DNA of 9,854 nt from Collinsella aerofaciens. GTDB taxonomy: Bacteria; Actinomycetota; Coriobacteriia; Coriobacteriales; Coriobacteriaceae. A model generated the notes under the pieces. That model did not search any database and was not told the origin of the DNA. It saw only the letters and a list, made by a program, of their open reading frames with translations. Location of the stretch: contig RPYR01000081.1 in the NCBI GenBank assembly GCA_008671285.1, forward strand, positions 1-9,854, written 5' to 3'. Numbering within the stretch: position 1 is the stretch's first letter; each line of letters opens with the position of its first letter. A program made the position numbers and the translations under genes. Positions 1 through 6,326 of this stretch are shown here, piece after piece.

Positions 1-887
1 GAAAGGCCCGAGTTGGCAATCGGCCCCAGCCCGCGCCACGTGGTGCCGCATGGCTCAAACACCTGCTCGACCAGCTGGCGCGCCACGGGGTTGCCGTCTG
101 CGTTGACGCCACGGCGGTAGGCGTTGTCGATCGCGGGCCTGCCCTCGACAACCATCTGGACCAGCATGCAGATGCCCTGCAGGATATCGACCGGTTCAAA
201 TCCCGTGACCACGCCCGGGGTATTGAACTCGTCGACCAAAAAGCTAAAGGGCGCCAAGCCCGTGATGGTGGCGACATGGCCCGGCAGGATAAAGCCGTCG
301 ATGGCGGTCTCGGGGTCGTTGGCGATGGCGCGCAACGCCGGCGGCGTGGTCTTGTGGGCGCAATAGACCGAAAAGTTCAAAAGCCCGCGTGCCTCGGCCT
401 CCAAGATGGCGGCGGCGATGGTGGGCGTCGTAGTCTCAAAGCCCACGCCCATAAAAATGACCGGACGATCGGGGCTTTGCTCGGCGATGTCGAGCGCGTC
501 GAGCGGGGAATAGACGATGCGGATGTCGCGCCCTGCCGCCTTTTGCGCAGCGAGCGAGGTGGACGATCCGGGCACGCGCATCATGTCGCCAAAGGTGGTG
601 ATGATGGCGCCGTCTATGTTGGCGAGCGCGATCGCGTGGTCGATGTCGCAGTTGGCGGTTACGCAGACGGGGCAGCCCGGGCCACTCAGCAGCTTGAGCC
701 CGGCCGGCATAATGGAGCGAAAGCCATAGCGGCCGATGCTCACGGTGTGCGTGCCGCAGACTTCCATAAGGTTGATGGTGCGGTCGCCGACGAGTTCATG
801 GATGCGTTCGATGAGCTCGCGGGCCAGCTTGGAATCGCGAAATGCCGAAAAGTCGATACCGGAGCGAGCCGGCTGTCCGGCCGCCAC
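1..887 (-). CDS. hypD: Hydrogenase maturation protein HypD (partial, C-terminus outside window)
   Basis: HypD is the iron-sulfur scaffold on which, with HypC, the Fe(CN)2CO unit of [NiFe]-hydrogenases is built in the cytoplasm. I translated this frame directly from the minus strand; 295 codons lie in the window. Recognisable family motifs are MEVCGTHT (residues 41-48, with the conserved Cys44), GPGCPVC (69-75), TTFGDMMRVPGS (98-109), GVGFETTTP (147-155), LPGHV (201-205) and WRGLG near 284-288. HypD is usually about 350-380 residues, so the last part, including most of the [4Fe-4S] cysteines, lies beyond base 1. The start is GTG at 887, sharing one base with the hypC stop (TAGTG), which suggests translational coupling. 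No other in-frame start is better placed. The order hypC-hypD is typical, and hypE would be expected next. Confidence 0.96.
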   Translation of the reverse strand, partial: MAAGQPARSGIDFSAFRDSKLARELIERIHELVGDRTINLMEVCGTHTVSIGRYGFRSIMPAGLKLLSGPGCPVCVTANCDIDHAIALANIDGAIITTFGDMMRVPGSSTSLAAQKAAGRDIRIVYSPLDALDIAEQSPDRPVIFMGVGFETTTPTIAAAILEAEARGLLNFSVYCAHKTTPPALRAIANDPETAIDGFILPGHVATITGLAPFSFLVDEFNTPGVVTGFEPVDILQGICMLVQMVVEGRPAIDNAYRRGVNADGNPVARQLVEQVFEPCGTTWRGLGPIANSGL

Positions 888-1147
888 TAGTATGCCTCGG
901 CCGGGTTGCTGGCCAGTTGGTCTTCTTCGGCCAGTTCGGTCATGGTGTTGACCAGGTCGAGCGTCTCCTGCGCTTCCTGCTCGTCGACGATCTGGATGCC
1001 AAAGCCGGCGTGTACGAGAATATAGTCGCCAACCTGCGCCGTCGGCACGAGTCGTAGCGACACGGGGCGCTCGATGCCCATCATGTCGACGGTGGCCTTG
1101 AGGTCGTCGTCGCGTTTGACTACTTTACCGGGAACGGCAAGGCACAT
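887..1147 (-). CDS. hypC: Hydrogenase maturation chaperone HypC (HupF/HypC family)
   Basis: Small cytoplasmic chaperone of 86 residues, the normal size for HypC. It carries the iron with its CN and CO ligands together with HypD and delivers it to the hydrogenase large-subunit precursor. The N-terminus MCLAVPGKV is the family signature: after removal of Met, the essential Cys2 becomes the N-terminal ligand. The rest is the expected OB-like beta barrel (VGDYILVHAGFGIQIVDEQEA) with an acidic helical tail. A ribosome binding site AAAAGGGG (1154-1161, minus strand) lies 6 bases before the ATG. The gene overlaps hypD by one base and is separated from hypF by 134 bp, an unusually large gap in this operon. 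Confidence 0.96.
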   Translation of the reverse strand: MCLAVPGKVVKRDDDLKATVDMMGIERPVSLRLVPTAQVGDYILVHAGFGIQIVDEQEAQETLDLVNTMTELAEEDQLASNPAEAY

Positions 1148-1281
1148 ATTGTTCCCCTTTTAGACGCTTTGCGCTGGATAGGCGCTCAATAATCCATCAG
1201 TTGATGGTAGCGCTCGCGGGGTTTGCGGGCAAACGCGTTACGCCTGTGAGACGGCTGGGCACAGCGGCGTGTGAGGGCGAG
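1148..1281 (-). promoter_or_regulatory. hypF-hypC gap with short perfect inverted repeat (CCATCA-gt-TGATGG)
   Basis: The only sizeable gap inside the hyp operon. It holds a perfect 6-bp inverted repeat with a 2-bp centre at 1194-1207, about 47 bp upstream of the hypC start. It is too short to act as a terminator and has no T-run. It could be a small operator, a processing site or chance. I see no convincing -35/-10 pair for a separate hypC promoter. The sequence shows the repeat directly; any role is inference. Confidence 0.25.
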
Positions 1282-3753
1282 CTACTGCGATGCAATCTGC
1301 GCAAGACGAGCGCTTGCGACCGCCGCCTGACCGTAGGCGATGCAGCCGTCATTGACGGGTACGGTGTGGGGGACAAGTACGGTAAGGCCTGCGCTTTTGA
1401 GCTCGCGGGTGAGGAGCTGAAGCAGAAGTCGGTTCATGAACACGCCGCCCGAGAGCGCGACGGTGTCGATGCCCTCGCGCGCGCAGATTTCGGTGGCGAT
1501 GCGCGCCGAGGAGCGCGCGACGGCGACATGGAAGTCGAGTGCGAGCCTGTCGGCGGGCGCTCCGGCTTCAATTCCCTCCAAAAGTGCCTCAAAGAGTGCT
1601 TTCTGGTCCAGCACATCGGGGCCGTCCAACCACGATGGGCCAGATGCGGAATAGCCGGCGTTGTCGTCGGGAAAATGGGCGATTTCGTCGTCGAGCGCGC
1701 GCCAGGCGGCGGCTTCGAGCTCGATGGCGGGTTCACCCTCGTAGGTTGCCTGGCCGCAAATGCCCAAAATGGCGGCTGTGGCATCAAACAGGCGACCCAT
1801 ACTGCTAGTGCGTGGACTGTTGATGCCGCGCTCGATCATCGTTGCCGTTATGCTGCGCGTTTGCTCGTCAAGGCTGTTCAAGAGCCCCGCGGCTCCCGGG
1901 TGCTCGAGCAGGTCGAGCTCGCTGAGCAGGGCAAAGGAGTTGCGGCGGGCATCGTGTACGGATGCGGCGCCACCGGGAAGCGCCCAGGTGCGCAGATGCG
2001 CGACGCGCTCAAAATCGGCGAGACGGGCGACAAGAAACTCACCGCCCCATATGGTGCCATCAGTGCCGGCACCCGTGCCGTCGAAGGCGATGCCGAGGAC
2101 ACGCGCATCGGGCGCAAGCCGGCTTGCGGCAATCGCCTCTGCCATGACGCTCGCGATGTGCGCATGATGGTGCTGGACTTCGATAAGCGGCAGGTTGTGC
2201 TCCCGTGCCTGCTCGCGCGCCCATTGGCTCGACAGATAACTGGGATGCATGTCGCATGCCAGGGCGGCAGGCGCCAGGTCAAAGAGGTTTTCCAGACGCG
2301 AGCGCGCGGCGCTCCAAGCATCGAAAGTCGCGCCGTTTTCGACATCGCCGATATGCTGCGACACAAAACAGGTCGTATGACCGTCCGAGTCCGTGCGAGT
2401 GAGTGCGATCGTGGCTTTTTGCTGCGGCCCGCAGGCGAGCACACAGGGCGTGGCGTTGTCGAGCGCCGGCAACGACAGCGGCTGCGGCGCATATCCGCGT
2501 GCGCGGCGCACGGGCATGACGACCCCGTCGACTACGCGTGCCACGGAGTCGTCGTAGCGCGACAGAATCGCGCGGTCGTTACCGAGCAGCGCATCGGCGA
2601 TGCCGGCGGCAACGAGGTGCTCCCATGCAAGGGCGTCGTCGGTCTCGATGGGCTCTTCGCTCAGGTTTCCGCTGGTCATGACGATTGCGTGCATACCGTG
2701 CGCCGCAGCTGCGGCGAGCAGCAAATGTTGAAGCGGGGTGTAGGGGAGCATGACGCCGAGCTCGGGCAAGTCGTGCGCGACGGATGGTGCGAGTTCGAGG
2801 GCGTTGAGGGAGCCGTGGGCGTCGTTGCCGGCCGCGCGGCGGCGTAGCAGCACAATGGGACGAACGCTACCGGCCAGCAGGTCGCGCTCAACGCCATCGA
2901 CATGGCACAGGCGCTCGGCGTCAGCAAGGCCGCACACCATAACGGCAAGCGGCTTATTACTGCGACGCTTGCGACGGCGCAGCTCGCACACCGCCTGTTC
3001 GTTGGTGGCATTGCAGGCCAGGTGGAATCCGCCCAGACCCTTGATGGCGACGATGCCGCCGCCTGTCAGCAGCTCGACGCAGCGTTCGATGATGGCATCG
3101 CTGGCCTCGCGCGTGGAGCCGACGGCTGGTGTTGCGTCGACACCCGCTGACACAACGCCGCGATTGGCCTCGCGCCACGTAATATGCGGTCCGCAATCAA
3201 AGCAGGCATCGGGCTGCGCGTGAAACCGCCGATCGAGCGGGTCGGCATACTCTGAGGCGCAGGTGGGGCACATGGGAAAGCGATCCATCGAGGTAGCCGC
3301 TCGGTCATAGGGCAGCGAGCGGATGATGGTAAAGCGCGGTCCGCAGTTGGTGCAGTTGATAAAGGGATAGTGAAAGCGTCGGTCGGCGGGGTCGAACAGC
3401 TCGCGCAGGCAGTCGTCGCACGTGGCGATGTCGGGCGAGATGAGCGTCGTGTGGGCAGTTTGATCCTGTGACGCCACAATGCGAAAACCATGCTCGTTAG
3501 CGGCGTCCCAGTCGCTGGGTGCTAGGTCCACAACCTCGACATGTTCCACGCGAGACGCCGCAGGCGCATGCTCGGAAAGCGCGTCAACAAATTCGTCGAG
3601 CGACTCGCTTAGAGCGTGCGCCTCGATATGCACGCCATCGCCCGCGTTGAGCACCCAGCCGCAAATGCCGTGCGCCATGGCCTCGCGATACACAAACGGT
3701 CGCATGCCGACACCCTGCACAATGCCCGTTACATGGATATGCGCATGTCGCAT
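1282..3753 (-). CDS. hypF: Carbamoyltransferase HypF (hydrogenase cyanide-ligand synthesis)
   Basis: HypF uses carbamoyl phosphate and ATP to make carbamoyl-adenylate and transfers the carbamoyl group to the C-terminal Cys of HypE, where it is dehydrated to the CN ligand of [NiFe]-hydrogenase. All expected domains are present, counted from the start at 3753. An acylphosphatase domain is at about 1-90 (VQGVGMRPFVYR, 12-23). Two zinc-finger pairs have cysteines at 112/115, 134/137, 162/165 and 184/187. A YrdC-like domain runs from about 220 to 400 (KGLGGFHL, then KRRSNKPLAVM). A Kae1-like domain contains HHHAH (528-532), DGTGAGTDGTIWGGE, SSMGRLFD and SGGVFMN (768-774). At 823 residues it is slightly longer than the usual 750-780. 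An ATG five codons upstream (3768) also fits the frame, but AAGGAGGG precedes the ATG at 3753, so I chose that. Two positions look unusual: LPGGAAS where many HypFs have PGGD, and NDGC where DGG is common. Confidence 0.96.
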   Translation of the reverse strand: MRHAHIHVTGIVQGVGMRPFVYREAMAHGICGWVLNAGDGVHIEAHALSESLDEFVDALSEHAPAASRVEHVEVVDLAPSDWDAANEHGFRIVASQDQTAHTTLISPDIATCDDCLRELFDPADRRFHYPFINCTNCGPRFTIIRSLPYDRAATSMDRFPMCPTCASEYADPLDRRFHAQPDACFDCGPHITWREANRGVVSAGVDATPAVGSTREASDAIIERCVELLTGGGIVAIKGLGGFHLACNATNEQAVCELRRRKRRSNKPLAVMVCGLADAERLCHVDGVERDLLAGSVRPIVLLRRRAAGNDAHGSLNALELAPSVAHDLPELGVMLPYTPLQHLLLAAAAAHGMHAIVMTSGNLSEEPIETDDALAWEHLVAAGIADALLGNDRAILSRYDDSVARVVDGVVMPVRRARGYAPQPLSLPALDNATPCVLACGPQQKATIALTRTDSDGHTTCFVSQHIGDVENGATFDAWSAARSRLENLFDLAPAALACDMHPSYLSSQWAREQAREHNLPLIEVQHHHAHIASVMAEAIAASRLAPDARVLGIAFDGTGAGTDGTIWGGEFLVARLADFERVAHLRTWALPGGAASVHDARRNSFALLSELDLLEHPGAAGLLNSLDEQTRSITATMIERGINSPRTSSMGRLFDATAAILGICGQATYEGEPAIELEAAAWRALDDEIAHFPDDNAGYSASGPSWLDGPDVLDQKALFEALLEGIEAGAPADRLALDFHVAVARSSARIATEICAREGIDTVALSGGVFMNRLLLQLLTRELKSAGLTVLVPHTVPVNDGCIAYGQAAVASARLAQIASQ

Positions 3754-3757
3754 GCGA

Positions 3758-3765
3758 CCCTCCTT
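3758..3765 (-). promoter_or_regulatory. Ribosome binding site that fixes the hypF start
   Basis: AAGGAGGG on the minus strand, 4 bases before the ATG at 3753. It lies inside the sequence that the upstream ATG at 3768 would translate as MKEGR. That upstream ATG has no Shine-Dalgarno sequence, so the shorter HypF is preferred. Confidence 0.8.
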
Positions 3766-3782
3766 CATTGAAATGTGTGCTG

Positions 3783-4277
3783 TTACAGCCCCAGGCTCTG
3801 CTCGGTGGCGGCGCAGGTGAGCTCGCCGTGTTTAACCCCGCGCAGGCCCAGCAGACGGTCTGCCAGCTCGTAGACGCGCTCGCCGCGCCCCTTAAGCGCC
3901 AGAATCTCCAAGCAGTTGTGGTGATCCAGGTGCACATGCATAGTCGATACGATCTCGTCGGTGTAGTCGTGCTGCACCTCGTCCAGGCGGCGCGTCAGGT
4001 CGCCGGTGTGATGGTCGTAAATCATGGTGAGCGAACCGATGACCTGCTCGTCGGGCGTTCGCATCTGCTCCTTGGCAATCGAGGCGCGAATCAGGTCGCG
4101 TACAGCCTCGGAGCGGTTGGCCACGTCGCCGCGGCGTGCGATCTGCTCGTCAAAGCGGCGCAGCAGGTCGTCGGGCGCGGTGACCGAAAAACGGACCAGC
4201 TCGGAGGCGGAGCCGCTGCAACGGCAGCCCGCGTCGCCGGTCGGCCCGTGCGAATGCTCGTGCTCGTGCTCGGCCAC
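3783..4277 (-). CDS. nikR: Nickel-responsive transcriptional regulator NikR with His/Cys-rich N-terminal tail
   Basis: NikR is a tetrameric repressor with a ribbon-helix-helix DNA-binding domain and an ACT-like nickel-sensing domain. Here the ribbon-helix-helix spans about 26-70 (VRFSVTAPDDLLRRFDEQI, then NRSEAVRDLIR). The four high-affinity nickel ligands known from E. coli NikR are recognisable as His103, His114, His116 and Cys122 (VQHDY, MHVHL, NCLE). The C-terminus GVKHGELTC matches the family. It is 164 residues against about 130-150 typical. The excess is an N-terminal tail with five His (HEHEHSH) and CRC, a plausible extra metal-binding segment. The GTG start lies 1 base after the stop of the upstream gene and has no clear ribosome binding site, so translation is probably coupled. 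No other usual start codon precedes the DNA-binding domain. hypF follows after 29 bp. Likely targets are nickel transport and perhaps this operon; I saw no certain operator. Confidence 0.93.
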   Translation of the reverse strand: MAEHEHEHSHGPTGDAGCRCSGSASELVRFSVTAPDDLLRRFDEQIARRGDVANRSEAVRDLIRASIAKEQMRTPDEQVIGSLTMIYDHHTGDLTRRLDEVQHDYTDEIVSTMHVHLDHHNCLEILALKGRGERVYELADRLLGLRGVKHGELTCAATEQSLGL

Positions 4278-4278
4278 G

Positions 4279-4527
4279 CTACACCAGCTTTACGGAGCCA
4301 ACAGAGTTATGGTCGGCCTCGATGGCATCCTCATAGCCCTCGAGTGCGTCGTGCGCCTCGTGGAGCGCCGCCATGGCGGCCTCGAGCTTGGCGCCAATGC
4401 GCTCCATATCAAAGTTCTCGGTTGCATGCAGCAGCTGATGGCTCCACTCGTGGGCGAGCTCGATCGTGTCGTTGACCTGCTTGACGCTCATGGCAAGCTG
4501 GCTCATGTTCATTCCGACGTCATGCAT
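4279..4527 (-). CDS. Small helical protein of unknown function, first gene of the hyp operon
   Basis: I do not recognise this 82-residue protein. It is almost entirely predicted helix, rich in Ala, Glu, His and Met, with no signal peptide or membrane segment. The first 25 residues carry several Met (MHDVGMNMSQLAMSV). The middle (HEWSHQLLHATENFDMERIGAKLEAAMAALHEAHDALEGYEDAI) has heptad-like spacing and could form a two-helix hairpin. It is not HypA, HypB or SlyD by sequence. The start is well supported: AAAGGAGA precedes the ATG with about 7 bases spacing. It ends 1 base before the nikR start, so it is almost certainly cotranscribed with nikR and hypF. This placement and the six His suggest a metal-handling or hydrogenase-related role, but that is inference only. 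Confidence 0.8.
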   Translation of the reverse strand: MHDVGMNMSQLAMSVKQVNDTIELAHEWSHQLLHATENFDMERIGAKLEAAMAALHEAHDALEGYEDAIEADHNSVGSVKLV

Positions 4528-4600
4528 GGGAAATCTCCTTTTGTACGGGTCTAATCAGTGGTTCAGATTCTACTACGCCCGCTTTGCGCATCGCCGCATA
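4528..4600 (-). promoter_or_regulatory. Probable promoter region of the 82-aa/nikR/hyp operon
   Basis: Between the trxA terminator and the first operon gene. A -10-like TAGAAT lies at 4567-4572 on the minus strand, about 40 bases before the ATG. No good -35 is visible at the usual distance, so activation by a regulator is possible. An imperfect AATC/GATT symmetry flanks 4551-4570, but it does not match the known E. coli NikR operator (GTATGA-N16-TCATAC). Position supports a promoter; the exact site is weak. Confidence 0.3.
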
Positions 4601-4637
4601 AGAAAACGGGTGCGAGTCCGTCTGACCCGCACCCGTT
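4601..4637 (-). terminator. Intrinsic terminator of trxA
   Basis: A perfect 10-bp inverted repeat (AACGGGTGCG at 4605-4614 and CGCACCCGTT at 4628-4637) with a 13-base loop. On the minus strand it is followed by TTCTTAT, so with the arm's own Ts the T-run is TTTTCTTAT. It lies about 110 bp after the trxA stop and separates trxA from the hyp operon. The plus-strand side has no T-run, so it probably acts in one direction. Confidence 0.8.
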
Positions 4638-4747
4638 CACTGGGGGCTGTTTGTGATTACCATACTATCCGTGGTCGCGGGCGCAGCACCCGGCTCTCCG
4701 GTGAGCGGCGCAAAACCGCTCATGGACGGCAGCACATGACCGGCGTA
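4638..4747 (-). other. Structured trxA 3' untranslated region
   Basis: About 110 bp between the trxA stop and its terminator with no open frame of note. It holds a 7-bp hairpin (TGAGCGG at 4702-4708 and CCGCTCA at 4716-4722) and a smaller CCGG-ctct-CCGG hairpin at 4690-4701. No tRNA cloverleaf fits. It may be a long 3' UTR that stabilises the message or yields a small RNA; neither is shown by the sequence. Confidence 0.35.
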
Positions 4748-5068
4748 TTACAGGTGCTTCTCAAGCAGCGCCTGCAGCCTGGCCTTGGGCAGCGCGCCAA
4801 CGGAGCGGTCGATTTCCTCGCCGTTCTTAAAGACAACCAGCGTGGGGATGCTCATAACGCCAAACTTCATGGCCAGGTCCTGATTGTCGTCGACGTTGCA
4901 TTTGGCGACGGCAAGTTTGCCGGCCAGCTCGTCGGCCACTTCGTCAACAATGGGCGAGAGCGAGCGGCAGGGACCGCACCACGGTGCCCAAAAATCAACC
5001 AGCACGGGAAGGCTGCCGTTAACGACGGAATCGAAGTTCTCGGGGGTAATCTGCTTAATGTCAGCCAT
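4748..5068 (-). CDS. trxA: Thioredoxin
   Basis: A 106-residue classical thioredoxin, the usual size, which reduces disulfides of cytoplasmic proteins using electrons from thioredoxin reductase. The active site WCGPC is at residues 30-34, preceded by VDFWAP. The cis-proline motif SIPT is at 73-76 and the C-terminal pattern FKNGEEIDRSVGALPK is typical. An extra Cys57 (AKCNVDD) is common in bacterial homologues. The frame is open to 5152, but GGAGGT directly precedes the ATG at 5068 and the family N-terminus begins there, so the longer version is rejected. It is a single-gene unit, divergent from the gene at 5205, with its own terminator. No thioredoxin reductase gene is adjacent. Confidence 0.97.
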   Translation of the reverse strand: MADIKQITPENFDSVVNGSLPVLVDFWAPWCGPCRSLSPIVDEVADELAGKLAVAKCNVDDNQDLAMKFGVMSIPTLVVFKNGEEIDRSVGALPKARLQALLEKHL

Positions 5069-5086
5069 GGTGACCTCCATAGTGCG

Positions 5087-5103
5087 ACGCGGCTCGGCCG
5101 CGT
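5087..5103 (-). other. Hairpin in the trxA leader
   Basis: A perfect 7-bp inverted repeat (ACGCGGC at 5087-5093 and GCCGCGT at 5097-5103) with a 3-base loop, ending 18 bases upstream of the trxA start and just before its ribosome binding site. There is no T-run in either direction. It could influence translation or mRNA stability, or be a protein-binding palindrome. Confidence 0.35.
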
Positions 5104-5122
5104 AAAACTCAGTACGACCGTG

Positions 5123-5151
5123 CTTATACCCAACGGCCCGCAATGCAACCA
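5123..5151 (-). promoter_or_regulatory. Candidate trxA promoter
   Basis: On the minus strand TATAAG (5123-5128) is a fair -10. At 17 bp distance lies TGGTTG (5146-5151), a poor -35. The better TTGCAT overlapping it would give only a 14-bp spacer. The placement, about 55 bp before the trxA ATG, is sensible. It lies within the shared divergent regulatory region with the gene at 5205. Confidence 0.35.
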
Positions 5152-5170
5152 CTCGCGGGCGGCTCTTTTA

Positions 5171-5176
5171 TATAAT
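5171..5176 (+). promoter_or_regulatory. -10 box of the gene at 5205
   Basis: A perfect TATAAT 28 bases before the ATG at 5205, giving a leader of about 22 bases. No recognisable -35 sits 16-18 bp upstream. The ATG at 5175 overlaps this box and would lie upstream of the expected transcript start, which argues against its use as a start codon. Confidence 0.5.
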
Positions 5177-5204
5177 GGTGGGCACGCAAACGATTGGAGA
5201 GCGC

Positions 5205-5780
5205 ATGCCCACGTCACAAAGCCAGAAAAAAGAAGCCATCGCCCAGGCGACCGAGCAGGAGCTCGCATCGCTCGCGGGCCGCGGCGTGCGTATCGCAGGA
5301 AATGCGTGCTCGCCGATTGTGCTGGTCAAAGGCGATTTGGATGAAGCCGAGTGCTCGGGCGGCGAGCTGGCTGCCGGCGCGGATGGCGCCGCGTTGCGCA
5401 AGGCGCTCGGCGCTATCGGATATGCCCCCGAGGATTTTTGCGTGCTGGCAAGCGTTGCCGGCGCGGGCGACGGAGCGGTCGCGGCGGGCAAGGCCCTGAC
5501 GTGCGACCTGTTCCGCGAGGCGCTGGAGACCTTGGACCCCGAGGCGGTGCTGCTGCTGGACAACAGTGCGGCCGATGTCATGCGCGAGACCTATGCCGAT
5601 ATGCTTGTGGCAATTGATGACTTTGACACCGCCATGCTCAAGCCCGGCCTGGTCGCCCATGTGCAGGGGCGCCGCGTGCTGGCGCTCGACGGTTTTGAGG
5701 CGGCGCTCACCGACAAGGCCGCCAAGCAGCGCATGTGGGCCTACATTAAGCAGCTGACCCCGGCGGCTGCACCGCTGTAG
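5205..5780 (+). CDS. Degenerate uracil-DNA-glycosylase-like protein, function uncertain
   Basis: A 191-residue cytoplasmic protein. Its pattern recalls the uracil-DNA glycosylase superfamily (type 4/5): a strand PIVLVKGDLDEAE (37-49) where glycosylases have GEAPG, then GAALRKALGAIGYAPEDFCVLASV (61-84) matching the AG..L...L...G segment and second strand. FREALETLDPEAVLLLDNSAADVM (103-126) matches the L.P..iv.lG..A helix-strand, and LDGFEAALTDKAAKQRMWAYIKQL matches the C-terminal tail. The usual catalytic and iron-sulfur Cys motifs are absent, so glycosylase activity is doubtful. I identify it by pattern only. The start at 5205 has GGAGAG upstream with 4 bases spacing; an upstream in-frame ATG (5175) lies in the -10 box and is rejected. 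It is divergent from trxA and convergent with the kinase remnant, 18 bp away, where GGCTGC (5765-5770) and GCAGCC (5792-5797) could form a weak hairpin. Phe codon use (mostly TTT) fits the resident genes. Confidence 0.6.
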   Translation: MPTSQSQKKEAIAQATEQELASLAGRGVRIAGNACSPIVLVKGDLDEAECSGGELAAGADGAALRKALGAIGYAPEDFCVLASVAGAGDGAVAAGKALTCDLFREALETLDPEAVLLLDNSAADVMRETYADMLVAIDDFDTAMLKPGLVAHVQGRRVLALDGFEAALTDKAAKQRMWAYIKQLTPAAAPL

Positions 5781-5798
5781 CGAGGTTGGCGGCAGCCC

Positions 5799-6326
5799 CT
5801 ACATCACGGCGCGCAGCTCAAACCGGTCGCCGTTAATGCGGAACTGGCAGTTGCCGTTCATGCGCTCGACGGCAAGCATAATGCTCTTGGTGCCAAAGCC
5901 GTGCCCAGTGTGCTGAGCCACGGGCATGCCGTCGACCATGTGCGGCGCACGGCCAAACGTGTTGGAAACCAGCAATAGAAGCTGACCGTCTTCGTAGCGA
6001 AGGTCCAGGTCGACAAACCGCTTGCCTTCGGGGGCGGCGCTCGCCGCGGCGATGGCATTGTCCAGGGCGTTCGATACCACGCTGAATAGATCGACATCGC
6101 CCACGTGGACGGTTTCGGGCACGGCGGCTCGCAGGTCGGCGGTGATGCCGTGCGCGTTGATGTCCGCGGAAAGTGACGAGAGCGCAATGTTGACCGTTTC
6201 GTTGGCGCAGTAGCGGCGCAGGGCGGTGCGGTCGTTGGTCTCGCAGAGCGCGTCGATGCGCTCGAGTGCCTCATCGGTGTGACCCTCTTCGATCAGGGCC
6301 GCTAGACCGCGCAGGTAGTGGCGCAT
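5799..6326 (-). pseudogene. N-terminally truncated GHKL (AgrC-type) sensor histidine kinase
   Basis: The 175-residue open frame is the cytoplasmic half of a quorum-type sensor kinase. MRHYLRGL at the very start is the phospho-acceptor H-box (His3), which in complete relatives follows a multi-helix membrane sensor. YCANETVNIALSSL (39-52) is the linker typical of this family, SNALDNAI (85-92) is the N-box and GHGFGTKSI (141-149) the G2 box of the ATPase domain. So the ATP-binding domain is complete but the membrane sensor is missing. Upstream in frame the sequence reads stop-Tyr-Asp-Met, and Tyr-Asp also fits the H-box, so homology seems to end at about 6332. There is no ribosome binding site before the ATG. 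I read this as a remnant, though a free-standing ATPase cannot be excluded. Phe codons are mostly TTT, as in the resident genes. No response regulator is adjacent. Confidence 0.7.

Noticed and set aside
276..890. Plus-strand open frame opposite hypD
   Set aside because: The minus strand encodes all HypD signature motifs; the plus frame is low-complexity Gly/Arg/Asp sequence.
1201..2847. Long plus-strand open frame (548 codons) opposite hypF
   Set aside because: It lies wholly antisense to hypF, is Arg/Gly/Ala-rich without domains, and is explained by GC-rich codon bias in the complementary frame.
4528..4600. NikR operator upstream of the operon
   Set aside because: Only weak AATC/GATT symmetry was seen; no GTATGA/TCATAC half sites are present.
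4638..4747. tRNA or other structured RNA gene
   Set aside because: Hairpins are present but no cloverleaf, anticodon arm or T-loop sequence fits.
5069..5152. Longer thioredoxin N-terminus starting at 5152
   Set aside because: It would translate the leader hairpin and the ribosome binding site; the family N-terminus and GGAGGT support 5068.
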